Assembly: GCA_964439435.1 (NCBI GenBank)
Contig: CAYTOF010000081.1
Location: 1-8,003, forward strand
Reading direction: 5' to 3'
Length of the DNA stretch: 8,003 nucleotides
Source: CAYTOF01 sp964439435
GTDB taxonomy: Bacteria > Bacillota > Clostridia > Oscillospirales > QAMX01
Under the pieces are notes generated by a model. That model did not search any database and was not told where the DNA came from. It worked only from the letters and a program-made list of their open reading frames with translations. Position 1 is the first letter of the stretch. Every line of letters starts with the position of its first letter. This document shows positions 1 to 7,762 of the stretch, in pieces. A program made the translations under genes and the position numbers.

Positions 1-782
1 AACAAAATCAAGTTTTCATGCTCCTGGGTGAAGGTCGGCAAGTATTTTTCAGAAAGCCCAGATAAATCTGCAGAAAGGAGGGTCAAACATTCACTCATCC
101 TACTTGCCTCATATTCAGTCCGCTCAGATATGTCCCGAAGGAAGATTTCTCCCCAGGGGATAGTCCCGATGTCTGTTCCGGGGGGAACATAGCTGCGCCT
201 TGAGAGTTCCTCAAGGTATTTTTCAGGGTCTTCGTCGTTCATGGCGGCATCATAGCCCTGTAAAATCAGTTCGCAGAGCCTGGTATCATCTCTTGCTCGC
301 GAAACACTTTCCACAAGGGTGTAAAAGATATCTCTTTTGGACGCGTATTCCTCTTCCATGAGATTGTCCAAAGCTTCCCGGCGTAAAAGCGACACCTCAT
401 TTTCATCGGCCAATCTGAAATCGGAAGAGGCATTGCTTGCTTGGATATATTCCCGGAGCAAAGAGAGACAAAAGGCGTGCACTGTCATGATTTTGGCTGA
501 GTGTATGAGTAAACTCTGTCGACGCAAATGTGCATTGCCGGGTCGTTGAGACAGGGCATCACTTATGGCAGTGGCAAGGCGGGCACGCATTTGGGCCGCT
601 GCGGCGTTTGTAAAGGTCACTATTAGAAAATCGGATATACTTTCCGGATTGTCTTTTTTTAAAAGTCGACGCAAAACACGCTCCACAATAACGGCGGTCT
701 TGCCCGAACCCGCAGCTGCTGACACAAGGATATTCTGTGCGCGTCCGTTTATGGCAGTGATTTGCTCATTAGTCCAAAGCAT
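1..782 (-). CDS. addA: ATP-dependent helicase/nuclease subunit A, N-terminal part (runs off window)
   Basis: This is the N-terminal 260 codons of AddA, the UvrD-like superfamily 1 helicase subunit of the AddAB (RexAB) complex, which unwinds and resects DNA double-strand ends for RecA-dependent repair. The visible protein begins MLWTNEQITAINGRAQ, a Q-motif region. It then shows Walker A AAAGSGKT at residues 22-29, motif Ia TFTNAAAAQM at about 56-65 and MTVHAFC at about 99-105, followed by an FRLADENE segment typical of AddA. Motif Ia has Gln64 where I recall Glu being usual. The ATG at 780-782 has AGGAGG at 792-797, nine bases upstream. The start overlaps the last 14 bp of addB, so translation is probably coupled. 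No stop occurs before the window edge; full-length AddA is roughly 1200 residues, so the remaining helicase motifs and the C-terminal nuclease domain lie outside. Confidence 0.94.
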   Translation of the reverse strand, partial: MLWTNEQITAINGRAQNILVSAAAGSGKTAVIVERVLRRLLKKDNPESISDFLIVTFTNAAAAQMRARLATAISDALSQRPGNAHLRRQSLLIHSAKIMTVHAFCLSLLREYIQASNASSDFRLADENEVSLLRREALDNLMEEEYASKRDIFYTLVESVSRARDDTRLCELILQGYDAAMNDEDPEKYLEELSRRSYVPPGTDIGTIPWGEIFLRDISERTEYEASRMSECLTLLSADLSGLSEKYLPTFTQEHENLIL

Positions 783-3700
783 TGTCAAACACCTCCTCTT
801 TGTCTGCATTTATTATTGCCGAAAAGAAATTGACTTTCTTAACTTTTGAAAAAACACGGTAGCTGTCCTTGCCACTCCGAGGATCAAACTGACAAAAGCG
901 AAGATACGGACATCTTTCACAGGCTTTGACATCATAAAAATATGGATTGCATCCGATGTCTCCGTCTTTGAGCTTCTTGATCATCTCTTTTAAAACAGTG
1001 TCAACATGGACTTTTAACATTTGAAATTCTTCGGCACTGACAATGACATTGCCGCCCCCGCGTATGGAGCGAGCTCCTTTTTTGCCCTTGTATGATATGG
1101 GCAAAAACAGAGGATTTTCGTCACCCTCCACATTTTCCATGGCGTTTAACACCGTAAGGTTATCAATCAACACTCCTGAGCGCCCGGTTTCTTCTTTTTG
1201 GGACTTGGTGGGGTGGGCTTCGCTGACATTTTTGGAAACGGGCTCTCTCAGAGATTTAATATAGAGTATGCCTGCCGGGCGCATGTCCGGATTTTTTGAA
1301 ATCAAGGCAAAAAGATAGAGCAAAAGCTGCATTCCAAGCCCGTGTGAGAGCCAAGTATAGTCAAACATATAGTTTCCGGTTTTATAATCTATAACGCGTA
1401 TGTATTTTTGGCCCTCATGTTCCCACAGGTCAACTCTGTCTGCCTGCCCCCTCAGATATATCGGTTCTCCGTCAAAATCAAAGGTATACACCACATCATC
1501 CTCCGCTATGTCGGACTCGAAGGCAATGGGCTTGAAGTTGCTTTTGGAAAACTCATCAATCATGGAGTGTAGCAGATAGAAGACAGAGCTGTTCAGCCTT
1601 TCATACAAGTAGCGGAAACGATGGGGTTTATCCTCCAAACCTCCAAGGACGCTGTCAGCATATTCTGCGATATGTCTCTTGGCAAAGGCCTCAGCATTTT
1701 CTTTGGGTATCATATTCCAAGGATTTTCTCCTCCGAAATTGGATATATCGATGGCGGTGTGTTCCATAACATAGTGCATGAAGCTGCCCGCCAGCCCGGG
1801 GCCGAACTCCGCACGCTCACGAGGTTTCAATCTGAGGCCATATTGCGAAAAATATTTAAAACTGCAGGAATTGAAGACTTCGAGCCTTGAAGCGGACAAG
1901 GTGTGTGTCTTGCCATAAAGCTCTTTATACACGCCAATATCTGAGAGCGGACCACGCGCAGAGGAAAGCTGTGCCTTTACAAGATGCAGGACATCCTTTT
2001 CGACTCCGCTCTCTTGCAAGGCCTTATATGCGGCTTGCGCAAGAGGGGTGCTGTGCTCAGCCAGCAAACTGCGTGCCGCAAGCTCCGCGCAGGGTTTGGC
2101 TGCAAATGTGCGAAAAACCTCGTCAGAGTGGAGGTCGGATGTTATTTGCAGTTTCGGAAACAACTTCAATGCGCGTGTTATCAGATAAGAAGGAGCTGTG
2201 GATTCGCCGCCCTGTTCGCGCGGGAAAGACAAAATGAGGCGATGGGAGGGCGCGCTGAGCACTTGGTAAACGGTGAGTTGCTCTCTGCTGATCAGCTCGT
2301 CGTCAAAGGGAGCAAGCCTCAAACCGGACTCTCTTAAAAGCCTCTTTCTGTCAGCGGAGGTGAGTATGCCGTTTTCGATGGGGTTTTTCGGAAAGACACC
2401 GTCCAGAGCACCGAGCACAAACAGAGCTTTGGGTCTGTCAAATCTCATACGCCCCGCCTCGCCGACAGTCACAGTGTCCAGCGTTGTCGGGATGGTGCTC
2501 ACACCGTGTTCCTTTAACACAAGAGTCAAAAGTTCGGCAAACTCCGAAAAAGGCAAGATGGCATCATCTAAAATCAAAACACATTGCTCAAGAGCGTCCA
2601 AAATGATATCCCAAAGCTGCAGATATTGTGCAGCCAGACGCGGTCTGCCGCTTTTTTCAAGTTCGCTTGCTCGAGTGAGCAGTTGTCGCTCCATATCCAC
2701 TTCCACGAGGTAATTCCATATGGCGTGGGAGATCTCCCTTGCGGTGCTCTTGGCGCTGGAGGTTCGGAGGACAAGGAGTGGGTTCACGAGCTTTTTTCGT
2801 AAGACTTCGAGCTCCTCCAAAAGAACCTGTGATTTTGGGGTGATTTCTTTTCCATAACCTTCCGGATGTCTTGTGAATCCTTGGGGGGGATTCCAGTCAT
2901 TGCCGTTTAAATTCCAGACCAGTGCATAGTTTTCAAGTTTGTCACCTTCGTGTATATCAAGCCGCGCAAGACCGGATTTTGCAAGCCTGAGCATATCGGC
3001 AAGGCGAAAGTTGTTTCTGCATGCATCCAGAGCTGACACGAGCATAGATGCAGGTACCTTATCTAAAATATCGTCCTTTACATCAAGAAAGTGCGGGATT
3101 TCAAATTTTTCAAACACCGCAGGAATTTCATAGCTGTATTTGTCAAGTTCGCGTGAGGTCACGGCGATCTCTTTGTATCTGTATCCGTGTTCTTTGACAA
3201 GTTTTTTTATTTCCCCTGCGACAAGCTCGCATTCGGTGTATGTGTTTTGGGCCGAGATGATTTTAATGCTTTCATCAAAGACGTCACTTCCCCCAAAAGC
3301 ATAATCGTACAGATGGCGTTCCAGTTGGGCAAGCAAAGAGCTTGCATTATAAAAGTGCTTGGAGGTGTTTAGCATGGCATTGATTTGGAAAGGTATGCCA
3401 TTTTTTTGACACATCAGCAGGATGTCTCCGAGAGTGTTTTGGGTGTGCGAAAAAACATCACTTTCATAATCCTTGCTGTCGTGGCATAAAGTGATGGACA
3501 GCTTTTTGGCAGATTTGGTCATAAGGTCGATGATTTTTAACTCCGCCGGCGTAAAGCCGTTGAAGTCATCTATGTAAATGAGCTTTCCGACGAAAAAGTC
3601 CCCGTTGGAAAGCTTGTCAAAAAGCAGGGCGAGTATATCTGAAGGGTCGTTTCGATTCCCTTCAAGTAGGGCATCATATGCTTGATAAATGAGATTTATG

Positions 3701-4158
3701 TCCCAAAGCTTGTCTGCCAAGGGGCTTTCGGGCGCATCCTGTAAAAACAGATGATGGGGTAAAATGTTGTAGCTCTTCAGCTCGGTCAAGACGGCTGAAA
3801 GTTTTTTTAGAAAATCAGGGCGGGGAGCGAAGTGCCTGTACACTTTTAGATTGTCCTTCACTTGCTCAAGGGCAAGGCGCAGTGTCAAAAGTCTTCCGCT
3901 TTCATCTAAAGGTGTCACATCAAGGCCACCAAATTCCGTGAACACACGCCTTGAAAGGCTCCGAAATGTCATGACCTCTGCATAAAGCGAGATACTGTTG
4001 CCAAGCCTGAGACATAAGTCTCGCTCCGCGTTGTAGGAGTTTTGTTCGGGGACTAAAAGGATTTGTCCGGGGATTTTTTGCTTTGCATTTTGGCCGATTG
4101 CCTCTATCACCGCGGTTGTTTTGCCGCTGCCTGCTCGGCCGGTTATGATTTCTACCAT
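769..4158 (-). CDS. addB: ATP-dependent helicase/nuclease subunit B
   Basis: AddB is the partner of AddA in the cytoplasmic double-strand-break resection enzyme; in the family it contributes a second nuclease domain and Chi recognition. At 1129 residues it is close to the usual length of about 1160. It opens MVEIITGRAGSGKTT, with Walker A at residues 7-14. The C-terminal RecB-type nuclease motif is VIDYKTG (Asp924, Lys926), followed by GMQLLLY. Four cysteines match the AddB iron-sulphur cluster layout: Cys765 (in FNSCSFKYF) and Cys1080, Cys1083 and Cys1089 in the C-x2-C-x5-C near the C-terminus. The frame is open to a TTG at 4221, but ATG 4158 is preferred: AAGGGGG lies six bases upstream, and the Walker A then sits at the extreme N-terminus as in homologues. 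It is followed directly by addA with a 14-bp overlap. All expected catalytic and cluster residues are present, so the enzyme should be active. Confidence 0.97.
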   Translation of the reverse strand: MVEIITGRAGSGKTTAVIEAIGQNAKQKIPGQILLVPEQNSYNAERDLCLRLGNSISLYAEVMTFRSLSRRVFTEFGGLDVTPLDESGRLLTLRLALEQVKDNLKVYRHFAPRPDFLKKLSAVLTELKSYNILPHHLFLQDAPESPLADKLWDINLIYQAYDALLEGNRNDPSDILALLFDKLSNGDFFVGKLIYIDDFNGFTPAELKIIDLMTKSAKKLSITLCHDSKDYESDVFSHTQNTLGDILLMCQKNGIPFQINAMLNTSKHFYNASSLLAQLERHLYDYAFGGSDVFDESIKIISAQNTYTECELVAGEIKKLVKEHGYRYKEIAVTSRELDKYSYEIPAVFEKFEIPHFLDVKDDILDKVPASMLVSALDACRNNFRLADMLRLAKSGLARLDIHEGDKLENYALVWNLNGNDWNPPQGFTRHPEGYGKEITPKSQVLLEELEVLRKKLVNPLLVLRTSSAKSTAREISHAIWNYLVEVDMERQLLTRASELEKSGRPRLAAQYLQLWDIILDALEQCVLILDDAILPFSEFAELLTLVLKEHGVSTIPTTLDTVTVGEAGRMRFDRPKALFVLGALDGVFPKNPIENGILTSADRKRLLRESGLRLAPFDDELISREQLTVYQVLSAPSHRLILSFPREQGGESTAPSYLITRALKLFPKLQITSDLHSDEVFRTFAAKPCAELAARSLLAEHSTPLAQAAYKALQESGVEKDVLHLVKAQLSSARGPLSDIGVYKELYGKTHTLSASRLEVFNSCSFKYFSQYGLRLKPRERAEFGPGLAGSFMHYVMEHTAIDISNFGGENPWNMIPKENAEAFAKRHIAEYADSVLGGLEDKPHRFRYLYERLNSSVFYLLHSMIDEFSKSNFKPIAFESDIAEDDVVYTFDFDGEPIYLRGQADRVDLWEHEGQKYIRVIDYKTGNYMFDYTWLSHGLGMQLLLYLFALISKNPDMRPAGILYIKSLREPVSKNVSEAHPTKSQKEETGRSGVLIDNLTVLNAMENVEGDENPLFLPISYKGKKGARSIRGGGNVIVSAEEFQMLKVHVDTVLKEMIKKLKDGDIGCNPYFYDVKACERCPYLRFCQFDPRSGKDSYRVFSKVKKVNFFSAIINADKEEVFDNALD

Positions 4159-4164
4159 GGCTAT

Positions 4165-4171
4165 CCCCCTT
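4165..4171 (-). promoter_or_regulatory. Ribosome binding site that fixes the addB start
   Basis: AAGGGGG on the minus strand sits six bases upstream of ATG 4158. It is an imperfect but G-rich Shine-Dalgarno match and decides in favour of this start over the upstream TTG at 4221. Confidence 0.7.
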
Positions 4172-4230
4172 ATGGTGTAATTTTGACAGTTTGTATCAAA
4201 ATTGCCAGAGAATTTGTTCAATATAGTATC

Positions 4231-4259
4231 ATTTTAACACAAGAAGACAGTGCATACAA
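4231..4259 (-). promoter_or_regulatory. Candidate sigma-A promoter of addBA
   Basis: The minus strand reads TTGTAT (4254-4259), a 17-bp spacer, then TAAAAT (4231-4236). The -10 box matches the TATAAT consensus at five of six positions; the -35 box matches only at TTG. Transcription would begin about 65-70 bp before the addB ATG. The -35 box overlaps the edge of the inverted repeat at 4258-4286. This is inference from the consensus only. Confidence 0.45.
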
Positions 4260-4286
4260 GGGCAATATGTCCGCTTTATTGCCCTT
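4258..4286. repeat. Perfect 10-bp inverted repeat beside the addB promoter (terminator or operator)
   Basis: The arms AAGGGCAATA (4258-4267) and TATTGCCCTT (4277-4286) are exact reverse complements around a 9-base loop. In minus-strand RNA this would be a stable hairpin placed after the nucleoside hydrolase gene and just before the addB promoter. The run after it on that strand is only CTTGTAT, so a factor-independent terminator would be weak; in the plus direction TTTGATT follows. Because one arm touches the proposed -35 box, a protein-binding dyad is an equally good reading. Confidence 0.45.
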
Positions 4287-4331
4287 TGATTGCATGTAGA
4301 AGAGGGGTGCGGGTACATTGTGCGATGAGAA

Positions 4332-4404
4332 CACCAAGCGCTCTTTGAGTTCCGAGCAAGCCGGAAAACCGGGCTCTTTAGCAAATCAACTCGGGCGCTT
4401 GGTG
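4332..4404. repeat. 73-nt branched hairpin between the nucleoside hydrolase gene and addB
   Basis: The arms CACCAAGCGC (4332-4341) and GCGCTTGGTG (4395-4404) are perfect complements, and the stem extends two more positions (one G-U in the plus-strand transcript). After a three-base bulge a further five pairs form, GAGTT (4347-4351) with AACTC (4388-4392). Inside is a second hairpin: GAGC/GCTC (4354-4357, 4373-4376) and CCGG/CCGG around an AAAA loop. It lies 37 bp beyond the hydrolase stop. On the plus strand a run of six T starts ten bases after the stem; on the minus strand no T run follows, so it is not a standard factor-independent terminator in the direction of the genes. It may protect an mRNA 3' end, act as a partial terminator, or be a small repeat element. 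Confidence 0.55.
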
Positions 4405-4441
4405 CTAAATTGTCTTTTTTGTATGTGTATATGGGAAGGGA

Positions 4442-5353
4442 CTATAGAGAGAAAGATCCGCTCCCGTACATCCATGTGGAGATAAAGGCTGCCGTTTCAT
4501 CGGCGGAAACTGCTTTTTTGATGTATTTGTGTTTGCCGTCGGGGGATTTGACCATGGAATTATCACCGGTAATAGGATCGACAGACACGGTACAGGCAGC
4601 ACTTTCTGTAAACAGCCCGGAATTTGGCAACAATGCATGCATAACTGCGGTTTGATCATAGCTTGCGCGCCCCTGGGGGCTGTACAGTTTGTAGGCAAGG
4701 GTGACAGGGTGCTCTTCTCCGAGAACTTGCGGCATATCACGCCCTGTTATAACATCCTCGCCCACTTCCCAGGGGGAAAAGACGATGTTGTTTGGCCATA
4801 GCTCCAGGGTAGTGGCGCTGGCCTTGGGCTCAACAAAGAAGTTGAACTCCCTGTTTCCGCCTTCAAATCTGGCTGCCATGCTCACAAGGAGTGGGATTTT
4901 GGCAGCTGCCAACTCAACACCCGAAAGCGGACTGATTTCGTCAGGGCTGCTCTGTAAAAAATCAGCCAAGTTTCCAAAGGGGCCTATGGATATGAGCAAA
5001 AGTTTGTCATGGGAAGCCACCGTGCGACGCAAAACCTTGACAGCATCGGGTGCGGATTTACTTTTAAATCGGTTGTCGTATTTATTGGCTATCTCGCGGT
5101 TGTAGATCATGCATTCCGGGCCGTCCAAGACGCCTTTGCGCATAAGCGTGCCAATCTCGATGTCAGGCCTGCCTTCATATCGGCATATGGCATCTATACA
5201 CGCACTTCCATAGATATTTGATGTGCAGTGAGTTACGGCTGCAATTTTGCACAGGCCGGCGCGTTCCATCTGCAGCAACATCAAAAGCGCTCCTGCATCG
5301 TCGCAGTCAGGCCCGATATCGGTGTCGAGTACAACGGCTATCCTGTCGTCCAT
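4442..5353 (-). CDS. Nucleoside hydrolase family protein (inosine/uridine-preferring type)
   Basis: This 303-residue protein has the signature of the calcium-dependent nucleoside N-ribohydrolase fold, which cleaves the N-glycosidic bond of ribonucleosides to base and ribose. The N-terminus carries DTDIGPDCDDAGAL (residues 10-23), whose aspartates form the metal and ribose site. GPFGNL stands where GPLTNL is common. NFFVEP (Asn171, Glu175) replaces the usual N-x3-DP. The last metal-ligand region reads SYDQTAVMHAL with Asp233; Tyr precedes it instead of the His of classical purine/pyrimidine hydrolases. These changes suggest a divergent subfamily, so the true substrate is uncertain. No signal peptide or membrane segment is seen, so it is cytoplasmic. 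The frame is open to a TTG at 5404, but that codon lies in the proposed -10 box; ATG 5353 has AAGGAG nine bases upstream. It lies 117 bp downstream of the rhamnosidase gene, on the same strand. Confidence 0.92.
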   Translation of the reverse strand: MDDRIAVVLDTDIGPDCDDAGALLMLLQMERAGLCKIAAVTHCTSNIYGSACIDAICRYEGRPDIEIGTLMRKGVLDGPECMIYNREIANKYDNRFKSKSAPDAVKVLRRTVASHDKLLLISIGPFGNLADFLQSSPDEISPLSGVELAAAKIPLLVSMAARFEGGNREFNFFVEPKASATTLELWPNNIVFSPWEVGEDVITGRDMPQVLGEEHPVTLAYKLYSPQGRASYDQTAVMHALLPNSGLFTESAACTVSVDPITGDNSMVKSPDGKHKYIKKAVSADETAAFISTWMYGSGSFSL

Positions 5354-5362
5354 TTTAACACA

Positions 5363-5368
5363 CTCCTT
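5363..5368 (-). promoter_or_regulatory. Ribosome binding site that fixes the nucleoside hydrolase start
   Basis: AAGGAG on the minus strand is nine bases upstream of ATG 5353, a near-consensus Shine-Dalgarno at normal spacing. Confidence 0.75.
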
Positions 5369-5403
5369 AAATGAATGATTTGCCGGTATTTGATTACAGG
5401 ACA

Positions 5404-5435
5404 ATTATAACATAAAGGCAGAAAGATTGTATCAA
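5404..5435 (-). promoter_or_regulatory. Extended -10 promoter for the nucleoside hydrolase gene
   Basis: The minus strand has a perfect TATAAT (5404-5409) preceded by TGT (5410-5412), which gives the extended -10 pattern TGnTATAAT. A TTGATA lies upstream (5430-5435), but its 20-bp spacing is too long for a normal -35 box; extended -10 promoters often manage without one. Transcription would start about 45 bp before the ATG. It implies the gene can be expressed separately from the rhamnosidase. Confidence 0.6.
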
Positions 5436-5442
5436 AACAATC
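5425..5442. promoter_or_regulatory. Dyad GATTGT-N6-ACAATC, candidate operator
   Basis: The plus strand reads GATTGT ATCAAA ACAATC, six-base arms that are exact reverse complements. It covers the -35 zone of the nucleoside hydrolase promoter, the place expected for a repressor or activator site. As an RNA hairpin on the minus strand it has only six pairs, four of them A-T, followed by TTTCT, so a role as the rhamnosidase terminator is less likely. No regulator gene is present in the window. Confidence 0.4.
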
Positions 5443-5470
5443 GGAGTATTTGGATTCAGCACATCTCCCC

Positions 5471-7654
5471 TCACAACTCACATTGAAACTCATGCTTTCC
5501 CTTGCCTCTTTTATGCTCTTTTCCTCCGATTATGATAATAGCCTTATTTGGCACCGTAAACTCATAGTGGACAATATTATCTTTAAGAGTCCATTTGGAG
5601 GTGAGAGTGCCGTATTTTGTTTCGATACTTGCCTCGGCGTGAGACAGCCGTCTGTCGGGAATTGGCTTTAAGATGGCATTTTCAAAGCCCGGTGCCTTCT
5701 CGTCAGTGTTGATTCCGCAAATCACCCCGTACATCCAGTCGGCCACAGCGCCATAGGCATAGTGGTTGAAGGAATTCATATCGGCATCCCAAAACTCTTT
5801 GTCTTCGTTTATGCCGTCCCAGTGCTCCCATATGGTCGTTGCCCCTTGATTTACGCTGTACAGCCAGGAGGGAAACTCCTCTTGCAACAACAAGCTGTAG
5901 GCTGTCTTGCTGTATCCGTTTTGGGAAAGAGCGTGCAGCAGATACGGAGTGCCCACAAAACCCGTTGTCAACCTGTTTCCGTTCGAGATCGCCAAATTGT
6001 CAAGACTTCGGGAGACACTTGCTCGGTGTTTTCCGCACAGGTCAAAATACAGGGCCAGTGCATGAGCTGTCTGTGTTTGTACTGTTAGCGCTCCGTTTTT
6101 GATAAATTTGCCCTGAAAAGCTTTGACGATGTTTTTATGGAGTTCTTGATATACGGACATATCCTTTCTCAAAACCATTCCGGATTTGACAAAAAGACCT
6201 GTTGAATACGCAAAATACGCGGTGGCAATAAAGTCCTTTGGTGTGGCACCGGAGTAGTTGCCTCGGCCCGCATCAAGGGCAAGCCAGTCTCCAAAATGAT
6301 GACCGGTGCTCCAAATATAGGACTCCCCTGCTTTCTGTCTGATATAGTTCACCCATTTTTCCATGCTTTCGAATTGACTTTCGAGGATTTCCTTGTTTCC
6401 ATAGGAGAGATATAGCTGCCAAGGGCAGATGATTGCCGCATCACCCCAAGCAGAAGATGAGGAGGCGCCTTTGCCGAGGGTATCGGGAACGACCGCAGGG
6501 ACACCTCCGTCGTCGAATTGTTCAAGGGAGAGGTCGGCAAGCCACTTGGCGAAAAACTTCATGACATCAAAATTATAGCTTGCTGCTCTGACAAAGGCCT
6601 GCGCATCGCCTGTCCAACCAAGCCTTTCATCGCGTTGAGGGCAATCGGTGGGGACATCCACAAAGTTTCCCTTTTGACTCCGGACTATATTGTCAAACAA
6701 TTTGTTGAGCTTGGTGTGGGAACTGTCAAAGAAACCCGTTCTCTTCATATTGGAATGAACAACCACCGCCGTGAAATTGTTTGGATCAACGGTGGCCGGC
6801 CATTTGTCAAGCCGTACATAGCGAAAACCTTGGAATGTGAAATGCGGTTTGTATTCGCTCTCCTCGCCATTTGCGATATAGATGATTTTTTGCATGGCGC
6901 TTCGGAGGTTTTCTGTATATAAACCGCCCTTGAAAGCTCCTTTTTCCTTCAAGACCTCCCCGTGAGACAACTCCAAAACGGTTCCGGCTGGGAAATGCGC
7001 CTTGAATTTCACATATCCCACTATGTTTTGTCCGAAGTCGAGTATGTGCTCGTTTTTATCCGTTATACTGTAGCTTTCGGGTTTTAAGTGTTCTATTTCT
7101 TGGATTTGCTCGCCTTGCTGTGTCGTCAATATATTCTTAGGGCAATCACAGATGGCAGCCGGTGCAAAAACTCTCGGGATGGGTCTTGAGTCGTAGATTT
7201 CACCATCATAGATATCGGAAAACAATATGCCCGATGCGCAGACCTCAAAGCTTTCATCGCTGTATATAATTTGGCTTGTGCCATCGGTGAAAAAGACGCA
7301 AAGGGCGCAAATGATCGCCGGAGAGGGATAATCATAGCAGATTTTATTTTCCCAAGTGAGTTCCCCAAAGCACCAACCTTTGCCAAGGACTATCTCCAAG
7401 GCATTTTCCTTTGCCAGACACTCCCCTATTTCATATTCTTGAACTTGAACCCTGTGATGATACGAAGTCCAACCGGGCGCAAAGATAAAATCTCCTATGC
7501 GATTTCCGTTTATTTTCGCCTCGTATACTCCGAGGGCAGAAATGTTGATTTTGGCAGACTTCACCTCTTTTTCTAAAACAAAAGATTTTAAAAACAACGG
7601 GCAGGTATCGCCCAAGCCCACAGGGGCTTTGAGCCAGTGTGCTTGTTCAATCAT
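5471..7654 (-). CDS. Alpha-L-rhamnosidase, glycoside hydrolase family 78
   Basis: This 727-residue enzyme hydrolyses terminal alpha-L-rhamnosides, as in flavonoid glycosides, saponins and plant or bacterial polysaccharide fragments, by the inverting mechanism of GH78. Domains in order: an N-terminal beta domain (about 1-155) with GVYEAKINGNRIGD, FAPGWTSYHHR and YDGEIYDSRP; a second beta domain (about 185-300) with DFGQNIVGY and FTFQGFRYVRLD; the (alpha/alpha)6 catalytic barrel (about 305-640); and a C-terminal beta domain (about 645-727). The barrel holds PTDCPQRDERLGWTGD, in which Glu343 fits the general acid, and TTIWEHWDG, in which Glu610 fits the general base. No signal peptide is visible, so it is probably cytoplasmic and acts on imported small glycosides. 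The frame is open to an ATG at 7789, but that codon adjoins the -10 box; ATG 7654 has TGGAG eight bases upstream. It is somewhat shorter than many GH78 enzymes of about 900 residues, which carry an extra N-terminal domain. No transporter or rhamnose pathway gene is in view. Confidence 0.96.
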   Translation of the reverse strand: MIEQAHWLKAPVGLGDTCPLFLKSFVLEKEVKSAKINISALGVYEAKINGNRIGDFIFAPGWTSYHHRVQVQEYEIGECLAKENALEIVLGKGWCFGELTWENKICYDYPSPAIICALCVFFTDGTSQIIYSDESFEVCASGILFSDIYDGEIYDSRPIPRVFAPAAICDCPKNILTTQQGEQIQEIEHLKPESYSITDKNEHILDFGQNIVGYVKFKAHFPAGTVLELSHGEVLKEKGAFKGGLYTENLRSAMQKIIYIANGEESEYKPHFTFQGFRYVRLDKWPATVDPNNFTAVVVHSNMKRTGFFDSSHTKLNKLFDNIVRSQKGNFVDVPTDCPQRDERLGWTGDAQAFVRAASYNFDVMKFFAKWLADLSLEQFDDGGVPAVVPDTLGKGASSSSAWGDAAIICPWQLYLSYGNKEILESQFESMEKWVNYIRQKAGESYIWSTGHHFGDWLALDAGRGNYSGATPKDFIATAYFAYSTGLFVKSGMVLRKDMSVYQELHKNIVKAFQGKFIKNGALTVQTQTAHALALYFDLCGKHRASVSRSLDNLAISNGNRLTTGFVGTPYLLHALSQNGYSKTAYSLLLQEEFPSWLYSVNQGATTIWEHWDGINEDKEFWDADMNSFNHYAYGAVADWMYGVICGINTDEKAPGFENAILKPIPDRRLSHAEASIETKYGTLTSKWTLKDNIVHYEFTVPNKAIIIIGGKEHKRGKGKHEFQCEL

Positions 7655-7662
7655 TTTGATCA

Positions 7663-7667
7663 CTCCA
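7663..7667 (-). promoter_or_regulatory. Ribosome binding site that fixes the rhamnosidase start
   Basis: TGGAG on the minus strand lies eight bases before ATG 7654. Together with the promoter at 7780-7808 it rules out the upstream in-frame ATG at 7789. Confidence 0.65.
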
Positions 7668-7700
7668 AATTGATGATATAGTAAAATAGAAATACAGGGA

Positions 7701-7762
7701 GATATCCTTGCAGTTGGTTTTATAATGCTGTTATATATAAGGAAGATATCAACCTGCGAAGG
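7701..7762 (-). promoter_or_regulatory. Bulged hairpin or imperfect dyad in the rhamnosidase leader
   Basis: In the leader RNA, CCTTCGCAGGTTG (7750-7762, minus strand) can pair with CAACTGCAAGG (7706-7716), giving eleven base pairs with two single-base bulges around a 33-nt A/T-rich loop. A GATATC palindrome sits beside each arm (7745-7750 and 7701-7706). It lies between the predicted transcription start and the ribosome binding site. It could be a leader structure, or a pair of half-sites about 45 bp apart for a dimeric regulator. I do not recognise a known riboswitch class in it. Confidence 0.35.

Noticed and set aside
2273..2713. 146-codon plus-strand frame, and several shorter plus-strand frames, within addB
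   Set aside because: They lie antisense to a gene with intact motifs throughout, have no Shine-Dalgarno of note, and their translations resemble no family.
4159..4221. Longer addB N-terminus from a TTG codon
   Set aside because: It would add 21 residues before the Walker A motif, lacks a ribosome binding site, and starts close to the proposed promoter; ATG 4158 has AAGGGGG at six bases.
4405..4420. Plus-strand factor-independent terminator formed by the 73-nt hairpin and the six-T run
   Set aside because: The T run begins ten bases after the stem rather than directly after it, and no plus-strand gene upstream would use it.
5354..5404. Longer nucleoside hydrolase N-terminus from a TTG codon
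   Set aside because: The TTG overlaps the TATAAT box, so it would not be in the transcript; ATG 5353 has a good AAGGAG.
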